This document shows positions 35,801-48,328 of a stretch of 64,000 nucleotides of DNA, piece by piece (position 1 is the first letter of the stretch; each line of letters begins with the position of its first letter). A program made the position numbers and the translations under genes. The stretch comes from Sipunculus nudus (lineage: Eukaryota > Annelida > Sipuncula > Golfingiida > Sipunculidae). The notes below the pieces were generated by a model. The model saw only the letters and a program-made list of their open reading frames with translations, had not been told where the DNA came from and ran no database searches. The stretch lies in contig CM049314.1 of NCBI GenBank assembly GCA_026874595.1, positions 4,160,729 through 4,224,728 of the forward strand, given 5' to 3'.

Positions 35801-36632
35801 TTTTTAAGATCTGTTTCTGACCTTTCTTTCAAAACCAACAGGGCAAAGTATAACAGAGGAACGATGGTGATCAAATAAATTCCTTTTACAAAAAAAAACA
35901 AAAGGGGCGTTAGACAAATTAAAGGTGAATCGCTGAAAAGTACATTTTCAAGCGGAGCGTATTCAGTAGTATTTGATGTTAAGATGATAATCTAATAACC
36001 TTTTGAATTTAATATGTATAACTGGCAAATCTGTGTCACAGAATCATTGGTTTCATCTTTTTGCCATGTATGTCGGTTATAAGGTACATATCAAACCCGT
36101 TGCATTTATTAGTGGCCATGCAATCGGTGCACTAGCACAAGTGCATCACAGAACCGCCGGTATTGTTTCCATTTTCAGCCCTGTTATATTCTTGAGCGTT
36201 CTGCATCGTATAACAATAATGCATTAAATATATAGTCTTATTATATTATCACGTATTCAGTTCACTGGGAAACCCGTGCAACGTCGGCACCGACAACATC
36301 TACATGACCTATTTTAATAGAAAAAAGTTCCAGTTGGATCACCAAAATCAGTAGACTAAGAGTCACCATGGGTGAAGAATCGTCAGTTGCGTTATATTAT
36401 AATTTTCAAAAGTGCATTATAACACTACATATAACATTCTAAATGATTTCGGTATGTCATTATATGGACGTATATCAAACTAGACTTTCGAATTTTTTTA
36501 CTGTTATGAAATACAAGAGAATAAATCTTTACAAGCATGTCAAACAAGTTTAAGGAAAGGTTAAGTAATTGAGGGGAAAAAATACTGTTAAAAATGACAA
36601 TGATTTTTCTTTAATTTTCTTCATAGGAGAAA

Positions 36633-36635
<3 letters not shown>
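29407..36635 (+). repeat. Array unit U2
   Basis: A direct repeat of U1, lacking the 20772-22009 segment and instead carrying 30411-30582, which U4 shares. Its left part is nearly identical to U4: only a handful of differences in 285 bases at 29753-30037 against 42329-42613. Its right part is closest to U1. Homology ends in the (AT)n tract at 36636, exactly where U1 continues as GAGAAATGCCTTGG. No gene is supported. Confidence 0.85.

Positions 36636-36693
<58 letters not shown>
36636..36693. repeat. (AT)n microsatellite at the right break of U2
   Basis: About 58 bases of AT separate U2 from a retroelement fragment. Confidence 0.95.
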
Positions 36694-36698
<5 letters not shown>

Positions 36699-37250
36699 TT
36701 CTAAATTCACCGGGGGCTGGCTTAAGACAATCAATGAACATAAAAAGAAGAGAGACATCAACGCCAACATTTTGAACAATCATAATATTTGGATAACATG
36801 TACAGATTGTTACTTAATTTTCAGCTACCCCTGTAGTCTTCGTCAGAGCGAGTGACTAACTGTAAACAAAGCTGATAGTGTGACCCTTCGCTAGGTCAAC
36901 GGGGCTGGCTTGCCAGCTTTACCCAAAAATCTATCTGATGTCTTGTCAGGACTGGCCTGTGTATATCCACATGAACACAGGGCTGCTGGGGTGTCAAAGA
37001 CAGGGAGGGGTTAGTCTCGAGGGGAAAAGTATGTGCTGAGTGCCGGGTATTTACAGAGAAAAGCCAAGTTTTTGTTTAATCCTTTTATGTGCGTACGTAG
37101 TGTATGGATGTGCTTTTGTTCAGATGTGAATCTGTCTTTGCTGGAGGGAAAGTTGCCTTTAAGGATGGTGCATGTTAAATCTCGGAGAGAATGGTCCGAT
37201 TTGTTGAAATGTTCGGCCACGGGGAATCCGGGAGTGTTGTATATTATATA
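36694..37250 (-). mobile_element. Penelope-like retroelement fragment (3' end, minus strand)
   Basis: On the minus strand a frame from about 37240 to the TAA at 37011-37013 contains FPVAEHFNKSDHSLRDL and, further on, KGLNKN and a terminal Tyr-Pro. This is the pattern seen near the C-terminus of Penelope-like elements (HF...H...GLN in the GIY-YIG region). The 3' flank holds GCTCTGACGAAGACTACAGG, similar to short motifs often found near such 3' ends. The reverse transcriptase is missing, so this is a 5'-truncated dead copy. It fills the gap between U2 and U3. The family name is from memory; another retroelement with a similar tail is possible. Confidence 0.6.
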
Positions 37251-37255
37251 TATAA

Positions 37256-37869
37256 CGAATTTTCCTTGATTTAAACTGCCTGAGGAAGCATCAAGAAAAT
37301 CTAACATGTAGTTGAAACGCCCAATGAGCAGTAAATACGAGGGGGTTGTTTAAGTTATTGACGTGTTCTTGTTAATTTGTTTATGTTAATTCCCTAAATC
37401 AAACTAAATACCTGAGGATGATTTCACTCGTAAAACAATATTTACTGAGGATTTTTTTTTTCAAAAAGTAAAATAATACACGGGCGGGCACTTTACATTA
37501 TAAGAATAGCTCCAGGTTACAGAGTTATTTACATATCCGAAGCAAATCTCAACATGGGAGACTAGGCACACAGTTCATGCCATTTATTTAGCCCGCCACA
37601 GAGACACAGTAAACAGCATGTATTTGCCATGGGAACAATTACTTGATGCATACAAAGGATCCTCTCTACAACTAACCGAAGTGCTTCGGTCTCCAGTTTT
37701 TTTTACCTAACATACAATAAAAAGACCACTCCCACAAACCAAGTAAAGGTTCATAAAAAGCTCAGCAAACACTTTAAAAAAATGAAAATATATATGGGCA
37801 CTGAGTATATTACATTTGTACAAGGCTATGTTTATACGAATTCATATGTGAAAAACATGTATGGATGGA

Positions 37870-37968
<99 letters not shown>

Positions 37969-40900
37969 TGCGCAGATGAAGCTTAGTGAGGGTAAAGTTT
38001 GGAACCCTTAAACATGGGTTTTTGCCTCTCAGTCTTTATTCACTGTAATGCATTACCCAATGTTGCATTAATTAAACAATTTCAAGATGAACAAAATGGT
38101 TTCGACCTGCAACTCCATCGGGAGGGGGGGGGGGGAGGGATAAACATACCCCATTTTAACTTGAAAATAGTAAAGTTGAAACTGTAACGCCGAATGCTAG
38201 AGCTCTCGTGGCATAGGCAACGCCTTGGTATTCATTATTATTTATTCTGTTGTAACCAAAGTAATTCATTTGTATACCACGTAGCTCATTTACCACGATG
38301 ATGAGCTTTGCATGGCTTACCTCTTTATTATAAAAGTCCATTATATTCGAGAAAAGTACGAAAACCCTCATTATCTACTAATAACCAGGATTACATGTCT
38401 TGTTGTGATGACACGCGCTCTAACCTTCCACCTGACTCGATAAGCAATGACTACGTTCAAAGAATTACAAAAGAGGTAGTATTGAATCCATTGCTGAAAA
38501 GGATTCACTTAATCCCTAGCTAACGAAATAGTTTAGAATAGTCTCGAATTTTGCATTTCTAAAAAGAGTTATTAATAAATATATGGATCCACGGCACGTG
38601 GCAATATGTATGGATTTGTGGACCCTTTCAGCCTCTATACGAAAGTAATTCACCATCAAAAAGTAGTTTTGAGTTTTAAATAATATTTTATTATCAGTTG
38701 AGAATGGGAAGGGTGTAAAAATGACCTTTTCATTCATGTCTGGTGTTTTTATATGTGTCGATATACAACAGATCACGGTATTCCCTCTCTCTCTCTCTCT
38801 CTCTCTCTCGATTTCGATCTCTCTCTCGATATCGATATATAAGAGAAATGAGGTGCAGAAGGTTGCAGCCATTTTTGATATATTTGGTACATCTTATTAC
38901 TCTTTTATAAATATTTTTGCCGAATGTATGCTCATACCAATCCCTTCTAAAATTGTTCAATGTGATACGAAATCAAGACTGTGGACGCGCCACGGCTTTT
39001 TATGTAGGTACGTACAACTCATTTCTCATCCCGGTAGCAGAAATTAGCTCACGCAGAGCCAAAAAGACCTGGGTTTGTTGTATGAACGCTACGTTGACAA
39101 GTTTTGCAAAATCACTTATGACTGCTGCTGCCGTTCCCAGGTATTCGGTAACATATTAACATGCTGAATGAACAACTAAAATTCATTATATGAAAATATT
39201 TATAATGATTCTGTATATACATAAGTAATGCATTTCCAGAAAAAACATACACAAATGAGAAGAAAAGCAATTATGTAGTCAGTAAAAAAACTAATAATTT
39301 TTACAACTTAAGTTGATTTGTCCACAATAGTTCAAACGAAACATATAGTCTGCAAATTCCATAGTTCTCTAATGTTGGAAGAACATACATGTACCATTAG
39401 TGTAAGAAGTGAAAATCGTGAAATATCAAATTCCGATTATGAAGCCAATTGCAGAAAACCCACACACACGAACATGCAAAGTGTGTCCTTAGAGAGGTCA
39501 TTTTCATTTTCCTTATTTTTTCATAGTCCCCAGATATTTTAAGTTAAATTTCCAAGAGCTGATCTGTCAGCAGCTCATATCGTGTATCAAGGTAAAAAGC
39601 CGTCAGCCACTCTACACCAAAGCATGAAACCCTCCGCTACGTTGAGTCTGAGATCGTCAGGCATGTCATAGGCATGGATTGTGTATATGAGATTAATTAG
39701 TCAATCAATATTAAATATTAAATCACCATATATCTTATTTAAGATGAAAATAACTGCTTTTAATCGCAAAACAAGGTAGGCTAGGCCTACTGTATTTATA
39801 TATATGTATATATATACAGACACAAAGTAAAACCTTAAAGATATCCCTCGCTCGCGGGCAAAAGTGTTGGTTTAAAAAAAATATATGGCTGTTAGATTTC
39901 CATTCCGAAATGAACGGCAAAACGTAAAACCGCATTGTAATTGTTTTATTAACAATCATAAATATTATTCAGCTCAACTGCACGAAAACAAAAGCACCGT
40001 TTTATTATCATTCTGTAAACAATTATTTCGGAGTATTTAATAAAAGCAAAGGCAAAATGAAATGAAATACCTAAATAGTTGGGAGGTCAATTAATTAATA
40101 ACATTTTTCAACAGGAAACTAGGATTAATATTTGCTAAGCAATTACACCTGATACCTCAGACCCATTAGCCGCGAACCATTCAGATATTATAGAGACTCC
40201 TGTTGTCAGAACTGGCCTTTAAGGTGTAATTGTAGAGCACAGGGATCAAAAACTGAGTTCAAATATCTGCCGAGGAGGGGTGAGATTTATCCTCGTCATC
40301 CCCATCACAAATTTATTAAATACCTATACATTTATCAACAGAAAGAAACAAGAATGATTATCCTGGTAAATGACTTAGAAAAAATACAGCTTTAGATCCA
40401 TCATTTTTATCGGTGAGCCCCTGTGACCTGTTATATTTACATACTGTATTTGCATTTTAAATTTTTCATGGTCATTTGTGGAAAATTTAGGGTTTATTTC
40501 TATTCATTTTTTGTTTTGTATGAGTGACCTGGTAAATCGATGATAAAAGAACATTAATATTAATTTTGTAGAAATATTAGTCGATGGTTCCTTTACAAAT
40601 ATGTTTTGTAATAGATGTGTGTCAATCTCATATACAAATTTACCCTTTTTTCTGATACACTTAGCAAGCAGACACGTCAAGGCATATCACTTAATCTTGC
40701 ATCAGAAATATGATCATATCTTTAAGTAGATTTTATTTATTCAAAGGTCACTGAGTGTACCTCTAGTATAATAGAGATTCTTAAAAACTTCGATCCACGC
40801 CTTCGAATATGTACCAGATTACTTATAGATAAATAAGTATATGTTCGTTCTTTTATCAAACAAATCCAATGAAGGGCTATATATTGTGGTTCCTCAAATG

Positions 40901-42122
40901 AAAATATGATCGAGCTCGCATTGCGCACTATGAAAATAGGGTTATGGTCCCAACTTCGCTTGAGTTTACGGGTATCCCTTAGATACGGTTAAAACATTTA
41001 AACATTTAGTTTGAATGGGATACCATACTTATTCCCCTCGACAGGGTTTAGGTGTGGATTTTCGGTGGTTATTTGCATGCCTGATGAGATAAAAAATATA
41101 ACTGTGTATTCAATGTAAACAAACACATCAAAACACCTCTGCACATTGAGAGATGGGACAACAAAACGGAGTGAGCTTCTATCACTGTGTGCCAAAGGCC
41201 CCTCTGTGTCTGACCAACGGGGCAGGTTAAGATTGAAGAGCTGCACATATTGATTACAAGTCTGCCTGCTTAAATGATCTGTTGTACCAAAAAATTTGTA
41301 TTTGACAAAAGTATCGCACGCACACATCGATATTTAGTTATCTTATTTTTAAATTTCGCTACAAGCATTAAGAGGTCCAACAATTGTTTAAATCATCTCC
41401 TTGCCCATTTGGTAATGATTAAATCAATTTGATAAATGCTATAGATTCATTACATCATTCTATTATGCCAGAGAAGAAATTGTTCTAAGATCTGTTTTTA
41501 TCCTTTGTTTGAAAACCAAGATGGCAAAGTATAACAGAGGAAAGATGGTGATCAAATATTCGAGTTGTGTTGCACCGCCCTAGGCATTCCTATTACAATA
41601 AAACAAAAACAAAGGGGGCGTTAGAGAAAATAGAGATGAACTGCTGAAAAGTGCATTTTCAAGTAGAGCGTATACAGTAGTATTTGATGGTAAGATGATA
41701 ATCTAATAACCTTTTGAATTTAATATGTATAGCATGCATATCTGTGTCACAGAATCATTGGTATTTCTTACGTGAAATTTCCTATCTTTTTGCTTTGTAT
41801 GTCGGTTATAAGGTACATATCAAACCCGTTGAATTTATAAGTGTCCAATCGGAGCACTAGCACAGGTGCATCACAGAACCACCGGTATTGTTTCCATATT
41901 CAGCCCTGTTATATTCTTGAGCGTTCTGCATCGTATAACAATAATGCATTAAATATATAGTCTTATTATATTATCACGTATTCAGTTCACTGGGAAACCC
42001 GTGCAACGTCGGCACCGACAACATCTACATGACCTATTTTAATAGAAAAAAGTTCTAGTTGGATCACCAAAATCAGTAGACTAAGAGTCACCATGGGTTT
42101 AGAATTGTCCGTTGCGTTTATT
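37256..42122 (+). repeat. Array unit U3 (5'-truncated)
   Basis: Starts at ACGAATTTTCCTTGATTTAA, equivalent to 23657 in U1, so the left half of the unit is absent. Within it, 37967-38740 is shared only with U4 (44317-45080). The middle (38,850-41,100) is clearly diverged from U1 and U2. The last 300 bases (41,820-42,110) are almost identical to U2 (36,085-36,390). No gene is supported. Confidence 0.85.
37871..37966. repeat. (AT)n microsatellite in U3
   Basis: About 96 bases, interrupted once by TTTA. It lies at the join between sequence shared with U1/U2 and sequence shared only with U4. Confidence 0.95.
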
Positions 42123-42202
42123 AATTTTTAGCTCAGCTGACTGAAAGTCAATTGAGCTATAGCGATCACTCTTCGACCGTCGTCCATCCGTCTGTCCCTC
42201 AT
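42123..42202 (+). repeat. Fragment of a dispersed repeat at the U3/U4 junction
   Basis: GAGCTATAGCGATCACTCTT followed by CGACCGTCGTCCATCCGTCTG resembles a repeat frequent in mollusc genomes (GCTCAGCTGA...GAGCTATAGCGATCAC...GTCCGTC). It is absent from the other unit junctions. Confidence 0.5.
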
Positions 42203-43292
42203 TTTGGTAAGCCGCAAAGCAATGAGTTTCCATAGTCCATGTACGAGGTTACAAACGCACACACCAACCTTCACAGTGTCTTATTGTTATTTCCCTCTAA
42301 ATATCCGTTTCTGCCTCAGTCTATATAATTGATAAAAAATCTTTCCTACATACAGCATTTTTGTTTTCTCATACTTATTTTTTTGTTATCAAAGATCATA
42401 TCCAAAGTACGTACTATGTCTACCTCTTTTGCCGATGTACTGCCTACGTTTATTTTACTCAAAACAAGTTTTCTAAGCTGTTTCTTACTTCCGAAGAGTA
42501 TTATTTCGATTTATCTCGTAGATTTTAATCTATGTCGGAGCATCCACTCCATCACCGCATTAACACTTGGTTCCTCAAACCTCTTTGCCACGAACCAGTC
42601 AGGTAATGAATAGACTTCTTTGCTTTTAACCGACTTATGTGGTCTAATGATAAGGCTGATTCATAAAACTGAGTTCTAATTTCTGAAGAGGAGCGGTGAG
42701 ATTCCTTACCCTTATCCCTTTTTCCATTCATATACGTGTACGTCTTTCAGCGTGTCTCAGTGTTATGACAGAACACTTTAGAAGAGTACATAGTCCGTCA
42801 CGTAGTCCGAATCCTTATGGTATTCTTCGGAAGTGCGTACTTAAAATGGAGCGTTTACATCCATCAAAAATATTAAACTAATATTTTGAAGGCGATTGTT
42901 ATCAATATTAATTTAATGGATCGTGAACACAATGAACCACATTTATTTCCGGTCAAAATTATGCAAGAATCTATTCATTTATCTATATTTAACATCATTG
43001 ATTGTGGTATAGTATGAAAATTTTTTTGTCCTAACCATGTCGTTCGAGCACTTTTCAGCAATAATTTATTAAGATTTTCCTTTATTTTAAATTTTTGTAT
43101 CGAGAGAATAAAATATATTGGATACCTTCTAGTATTTCTTGCAACGATATATAAGATGTGTATAGCTTTTTCATTCCTGGATCACTGACACATAAATGTC
43201 ACAGAGTCACATTTCATATCTGATTTTGTTATATTACATATCAATTATGTATTACATGTCGGTTGATAGATCTATATATTATGCCAGGTGTA

Positions 43293-43798
43293 TTTGTTGG
43301 AGCCAAATGAACTTTGAAAGTTCCGAGGTAAACTTTGCGTGATGAATTGATGGTTTGTATGTCAGTCTTCAACTGTCTCTGGAAATTGATTTTTACATTT
43401 CTAAATTGAATGTTCTCGACCATTTGTAGCAGGTCATCCTCAGACTTTCAAAGTTCATTTGGCTCCAACAAAACACAAACACCCCATATTCAATAAACTG
43501 GTGGGTCCTCAAGCGCGTGCACCACCTAGAAAGCTCCCCAGTGGAAGTTGTAGTATTTGCCTAGCAAAAAAGGTCCAAATCGTAACGTTCCCCAAGACAC
43601 AAAGACTCAACAAAAGATCAGAGCTCATTTCCAAATGCAGACATAATCATAATCCCCCCCACACTCCCACCTGACCATGGCTGAGTGCTTCGGCACGTAA
43701 TTACATAATGTCACCAACCGTTCCTTATCATTTCACATCTGATGATTGCGGCAGCATGAAAACACGTGTTAATGTGTAACTGAACATTTTCGTTGTAA

Positions 43799-43804
<6 letters not shown>
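43293..43804 (+). mobile_element. Penelope-like retroelement fragment with inverted 5' part
   Basis: The + strand from about 43444 to TGA at 43672-43674 encodes Cys-x2-Cys (SGSCSICLAKK) followed by LNKRSELISKCRH, a pattern I associate with the region before the endonuclease of Penelope-like elements. The 3' flank holds CTGATGATTGCGG and AAACACGTGT-type sequence. The segment 43293-43425 is the same element in opposite orientation: its minus strand encodes residues ending in the same TFKVHLAPT string. The arms at 43293-43321 and 43444-43472 are an exact 29-bp inverted repeat. This is a 5'-truncated, internally inverted, dead insertion. Confidence 0.62.

Positions 43805-43851
<47 letters not shown>
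43805..43851. repeat. (AT)n microsatellite at the retroelement 3' end
   Basis: About 47 bases of AT directly follow the retroelement tail and precede a MITE. Confidence 0.95.
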
Positions 43852-43854
<3 letters not shown>

Positions 43855-43856
<2 letters not shown>

Positions 43857-43920
43857 GTGGCGTCAATTTTTCTTCCAGGGTGGGGGGGATGACTCGCCGA
43901 CCCCCCCCCCCCCACTCACA

Positions 43921-43966
<46 letters not shown>

Positions 43967-44130
43967 CCTTTTTTGGCGCTTGTAAGACACGTTTCAAATA
44001 TATATATACATACTTAATAACATTTCAAACATATTTCAATATAATATTTCACAGTAAACTCATAAATGGAGCATGTCTATATTTTATTCAAATCTATATT
44101 TCATTTACAATAATATTGACTTTAAATATA

Positions 44131-44169
<39 letters not shown>

Positions 44170-44264
44170 CTCTGAAAAGCGGGGGGATGATAACATTGAC
44201 CATCCCCCCCTTGCCAAAAAGTGGGGGGGGATATATACCCCCATCCCCCCCTATATTGACGCCC

Positions 44265-44267
<3 letters not shown>
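43855..44267. mobile_element. MITE with CAGTGGCGTCAAT / ATTGACGCCCCTG ends
   Basis: The left end CAGTGGCGTCAATTTTTCTT and the right end CCCTATATTGACGCCCCTG are imperfect inverted repeats. Inside the ends, GGGTGGGGGGGATG is matched by CATCCCCCCC. The CAG...CTG termini are typical of hAT-type non-autonomous elements. Length is about 413 bp. Two internal (AT)n tracts (43924-43962, 44135-44166) have expanded inside it. No coding capacity. Confidence 0.65.

Positions 44268-44316
<49 letters not shown>
44268..44316. repeat. (AT)n microsatellite
   Basis: About 49 bases of AT between the MITE and the point where U4 homology resumes. Confidence 0.95.
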
Positions 44317-44319
<3 letters not shown>

Positions 44320-47300
44320 TGCGCAGATGAAGCTTAGTGAGGGTAAAGTTTGGAACCCTAAAACATGTTTTTTTGCCTCTCAGTCTTTATTCACTGTACT
44401 GCATTACCCAATGTTTGCATTGATTAGACAATTTCAAGATGAACAAAATGGTTTCGACCTGCAACTCCATTGGGGGGGGGGGGAAGATAAACATACCCCA
44501 TTTGTTACTTGAAAATAGTAAAGTTGAAACTGTTACGCCGAATGCTAGAGCTCTCGTGGCATAGGCAACGCCTTGGTATTCATCATCATTTAATATGTTG
44601 TAACCAAAGTAATTCCTTTGTATACCACGTAGCTCATATACCACGATTATGAGCTTCGCATGGCTTACCTCTTTATTATAAATTCCATTATATTCGAGAA
44701 AAGTACGAAACCCCTCATTATCTTCTAATAACCAGGATTACATGTCTTATTGTGATGACACGCGCTCTAACCTTCCACCTGACTCGATAAACAATGACTA
44801 CGTTCAAAGAATTACAAAAGAGGCAGTATTGAATCCATTGCTGAAAAGGATTCACTTAATCCCTAGCTAACGAAATAGTTTAGAATAGTCTCGAATCTCG
44901 CATTTCTACCAAGAGTTATTAAGAAATATATAGATCCACGCCACGTGGCAATATGTATGGATCATTGGACCCTTTTAGCCTCTTTACGAAAGTAATTCAC
45001 CATCAAAAAGTAGTTTTGAGTTTTAAATAATATTTTATTATCAGTTGAGAATGAGAAGGGTGTAGAAATGACCTTTTTATTTATGTCTGGTGTTTTTATA
45101 TGTGTCGATAAACAAAAGATCACGATATTCTCTCTCTCTCTCTCTCGATCGATCGATCGAGATCGAGATCGATATATAAGAGAAATGAGGTGCAGAAGGT
45201 TGCAGCAATTTCTGAGATATTTGGTACATCATGTTACTCTATTAAAAATAATATGCTCATACCAATCCCTTCTAAAAATTGTTCAATGTGATACGAAATC
45301 AAGAATGTGGACGCGCCATGCCTTTTTATGTAGGTACGTACAACTCACTTCTCTTCCCGGTAGCAGGAATTAGGTCACGCGGAGCCAAACAGAACTGATT
45401 TTATTGTATGAACGGTACGTTAAAAAAGTTTTGAAAAATCACTGATGACAGCTGCAGCCGTTCCCGAGGTCTTCGGTAACATATTAACATACTGTATGAA
45501 CAACTGAAATTCATTATATGAAAATACATATAATGATTTTGTATATACTTAAGTAATGCATTTCCCATAGCATACGCAAATGAGAAGAAAAGCTATGATG
45601 TAGTCAGTAAAAACCTGTAATAATATATAAAACTTAATTTGTCCACAATAGTCCAAACGAAACATATAGTCTACAAATTCTATAGTTCTCTAATGTTAGA
45701 AAAACACACTCATGTACCATTAGTGTTAGATATAAGTGAAGAAGTGAAATCGTAAATTAATAACCTCCGATTATGAAGCCAATTGCAGAAAACACACATA
45801 CACGAACATGCAAAGTGTGGCCTTAGAGGAGTCATTTTCCTAATTTTTTTTCCATAATCCCATGATATTTCACCTCAGATTTCCAAGAGCCCATCTGTTA
45901 GCAGCTTATATCGTGTATCAAAGCAAAAAGCCGTTTGCCACTCTACGCCAAAGCATGAAGATCGTCAGGCATGTCATAAGCATGGACTGTGTGTATGGAG
46001 ATTAATTAGCTAATCAATATTAAATATTAAATTACCACATATTTAGGATGAAAATAACTGCATATCAGTTCAAAAAAGGTAGGCTCGGCCTACTGTATTT
46101 ATATATAAGTATATATACAGACACAAAGTAAAACCTTAAAAATAATCCTCGCTCACGGGCTAAAATGTTGGTTTAAAAAAAATATATGGCCGTTAAGTTT
46201 CCATTCCGAAATAAGCGGCAAATCGCAAAACCTCATTGGAAAATATTTTTTGGATAAACAATCATAAATATTATTCTGCTCCTCTGCACGAAAACGAAAG
46301 CGCCGTTTAATTATCATTCTGTAAACAAATATTTCGGAGTATTGAATAATAGCAAATGCAAATTGAAAATGAAATACCTAAACAGGTTGGAGGTCAAGTT
46401 AATTAATAACATTGTTCAACAGGAAAATAGAATTAATATTTGCTAAGCAATTACACTTGACACCTCAAACCCATTAGCCACAAACCAATCAGTTATAAAA
46501 AACACTCCTGTTGTCTGAACCGGCATTAAAGGTGTAATGGTAGAGCACGGGGATCAAACAAGAGTTCGAATATCTGCTGGGGAGGGGTGAGATCTATCCT
46601 CGTCGTCCCCACCCCCATCCCCTGCGTGAGCGCTTTGCATGCTAAATGATGAGACTGTGGTCACATATCCTGTTACATATTAGGGAGAGTACACACACAG
46701 AATCCGCATTTACAATGATGAACTTGGAACGTAGACAGCCATCTAAATCAGTTCTGCAACGGGATTGTTAAAAAATATCCGTGATTTCCATGACAAATAC
46801 GTGCATTCGTGACCATCACAAATTCAGTAAATACCTATACGTTTATCCACATAAAAGAAACAAGTATGATTGCCCTGGTAAGTGACGTAGAAATAATACA
46901 GCTTTAGATCCATCGTTTTGATCGGTGAGCCCCTATGACCTGTTATATTTACATACTGTATTTGCATTTTAACTTTTCCATGGTCCCTTGTGGAAATTTT
47001 AGCGTTTATTTCTATTCATTTTTTATGTATGATTAACCAGGTAAATAGATGATAAAAGAGTATTGGTCTTTAATTTTGTAGAAACCTTAGTCGATGGTTC
47101 CTTTACAAATATGTTTGATACGTCAAGGCACATCACTTATTCCTGCACCTGAAACAAGATCATATCTTTGAGTAGATTATATTTATTCAATGGTTTTGCT
47201 TAGAGGTTAAACCTTGGTCACTGAGTATACCTCTAGTATAATAGAGATTCTTAAAAAAACTTCGATCAACGCCTGCCAATATGTACCAGATTACTTATAG

Positions 47301-47757
47301 ATGAATAAGCATATGTTCGTTCTTTTATCAAACAAATCCAGTGAAGGGTTATGTATTGTGGTTCCTCAAATGAAAATATGCTCGAGCTCGAATTGCGCAC
47401 TATAACAATAGGATTATGCCCCCAACTTCGTTTGTGTTTACAAGTATCCCTTAGATACGGTTAAAACATTTAAACATTAGGTTTGAATGGGATATCATAC
47501 TTATTCACCTCGACAGGGTTTAGGTGTGGTTTTCCGGTGGTTATTTACATGCCTGATCAGATTAAAAATATAGCTGTGTATTCAATGTAAACAAACACAT
47601 CAAAACACCTCTGCACATTGAGAGATTGGACAACAAGACGGAGTGAGCTTCTATCACTGTGTGCCAAGGGCCTCTCTGTGTCTGACCAACGGGGCATGTT
47701 AAGATTGAAGAGCTGCACATATTGATTGTAAGTTTGGATTAAATGATCTGTTAAATT

Positions 47758-48328
47758 TTTAAAAAAATATTTGCGCTTACAGTTGAAAAATAATAACAGA
47801 TGTGTTTTATCAGATGGAACAACACTAGTTTATCTAATCTATTATTTATGACATTTACATACTGTTACAAATGAATGTTATGTAGTATTTAATATTTTGT
47901 TATGTACTTGCGATAACAAATAAACGGCTGCAAATATTTCCAAAATATCAAACTAAAAGAAAGAATAACCTCATTTCCTATAAGAATAAGAGACCGCGAG
48001 CATAAATAAAGATACAGTCCCAACGCAGGAGAAATAGTATTTTTTTTTTCCTTCGATGCTCATGCATTAACAGTGTAGATACAATTAACAGTGTATTTTG
48101 AACGCCTTAAAAAGGTAATCGAAACGGTTCATTCGTTTTTTTTTTGTAAATGACTGTCTAAATAGTCTACAATAAAGAGGGCATTTTTTTCTGAACAGAC
48201 CACAATCGGGCGTTTAACAGGTGTGTTGTCAGTCAGTGTGGTATAGCATGATCATTTTAGAAGAATATCTTACGCTTTTGTGTTAGACAGAGAATGCTGC
48301 TGCCATTAACCAAACACTGGTTAAATAT
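47758..48328. other. Spacer right of the array, nothing recognised
   Basis: Unique AT-rich sequence. No exon or repeat is recognised. Confidence 0.5.

Larger units (their letters stand above)
42203..47757 (+). repeat. Array unit U4 (internally replaced)
   Basis: 42203-43292 matches U2 29625-30722 almost exactly, and 44317-47757 matches U3 from 37967. The part corresponding to about 30,720-32,740 of U2 is missing and replaced by a retroelement fragment and a MITE. The right end stops near 47757, inside the segment equivalent to 27,055 of U1. No gene is supported. Confidence 0.85.

Noticed and set aside
36569-36783. Open frames made of Tyr-Ile repeats (also near 18929, 22848, 22899, 37782, 44073, 51125 and 53023)
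   Set aside because: These are translations of (AT)n microsatellites, open on both strands by composition only.
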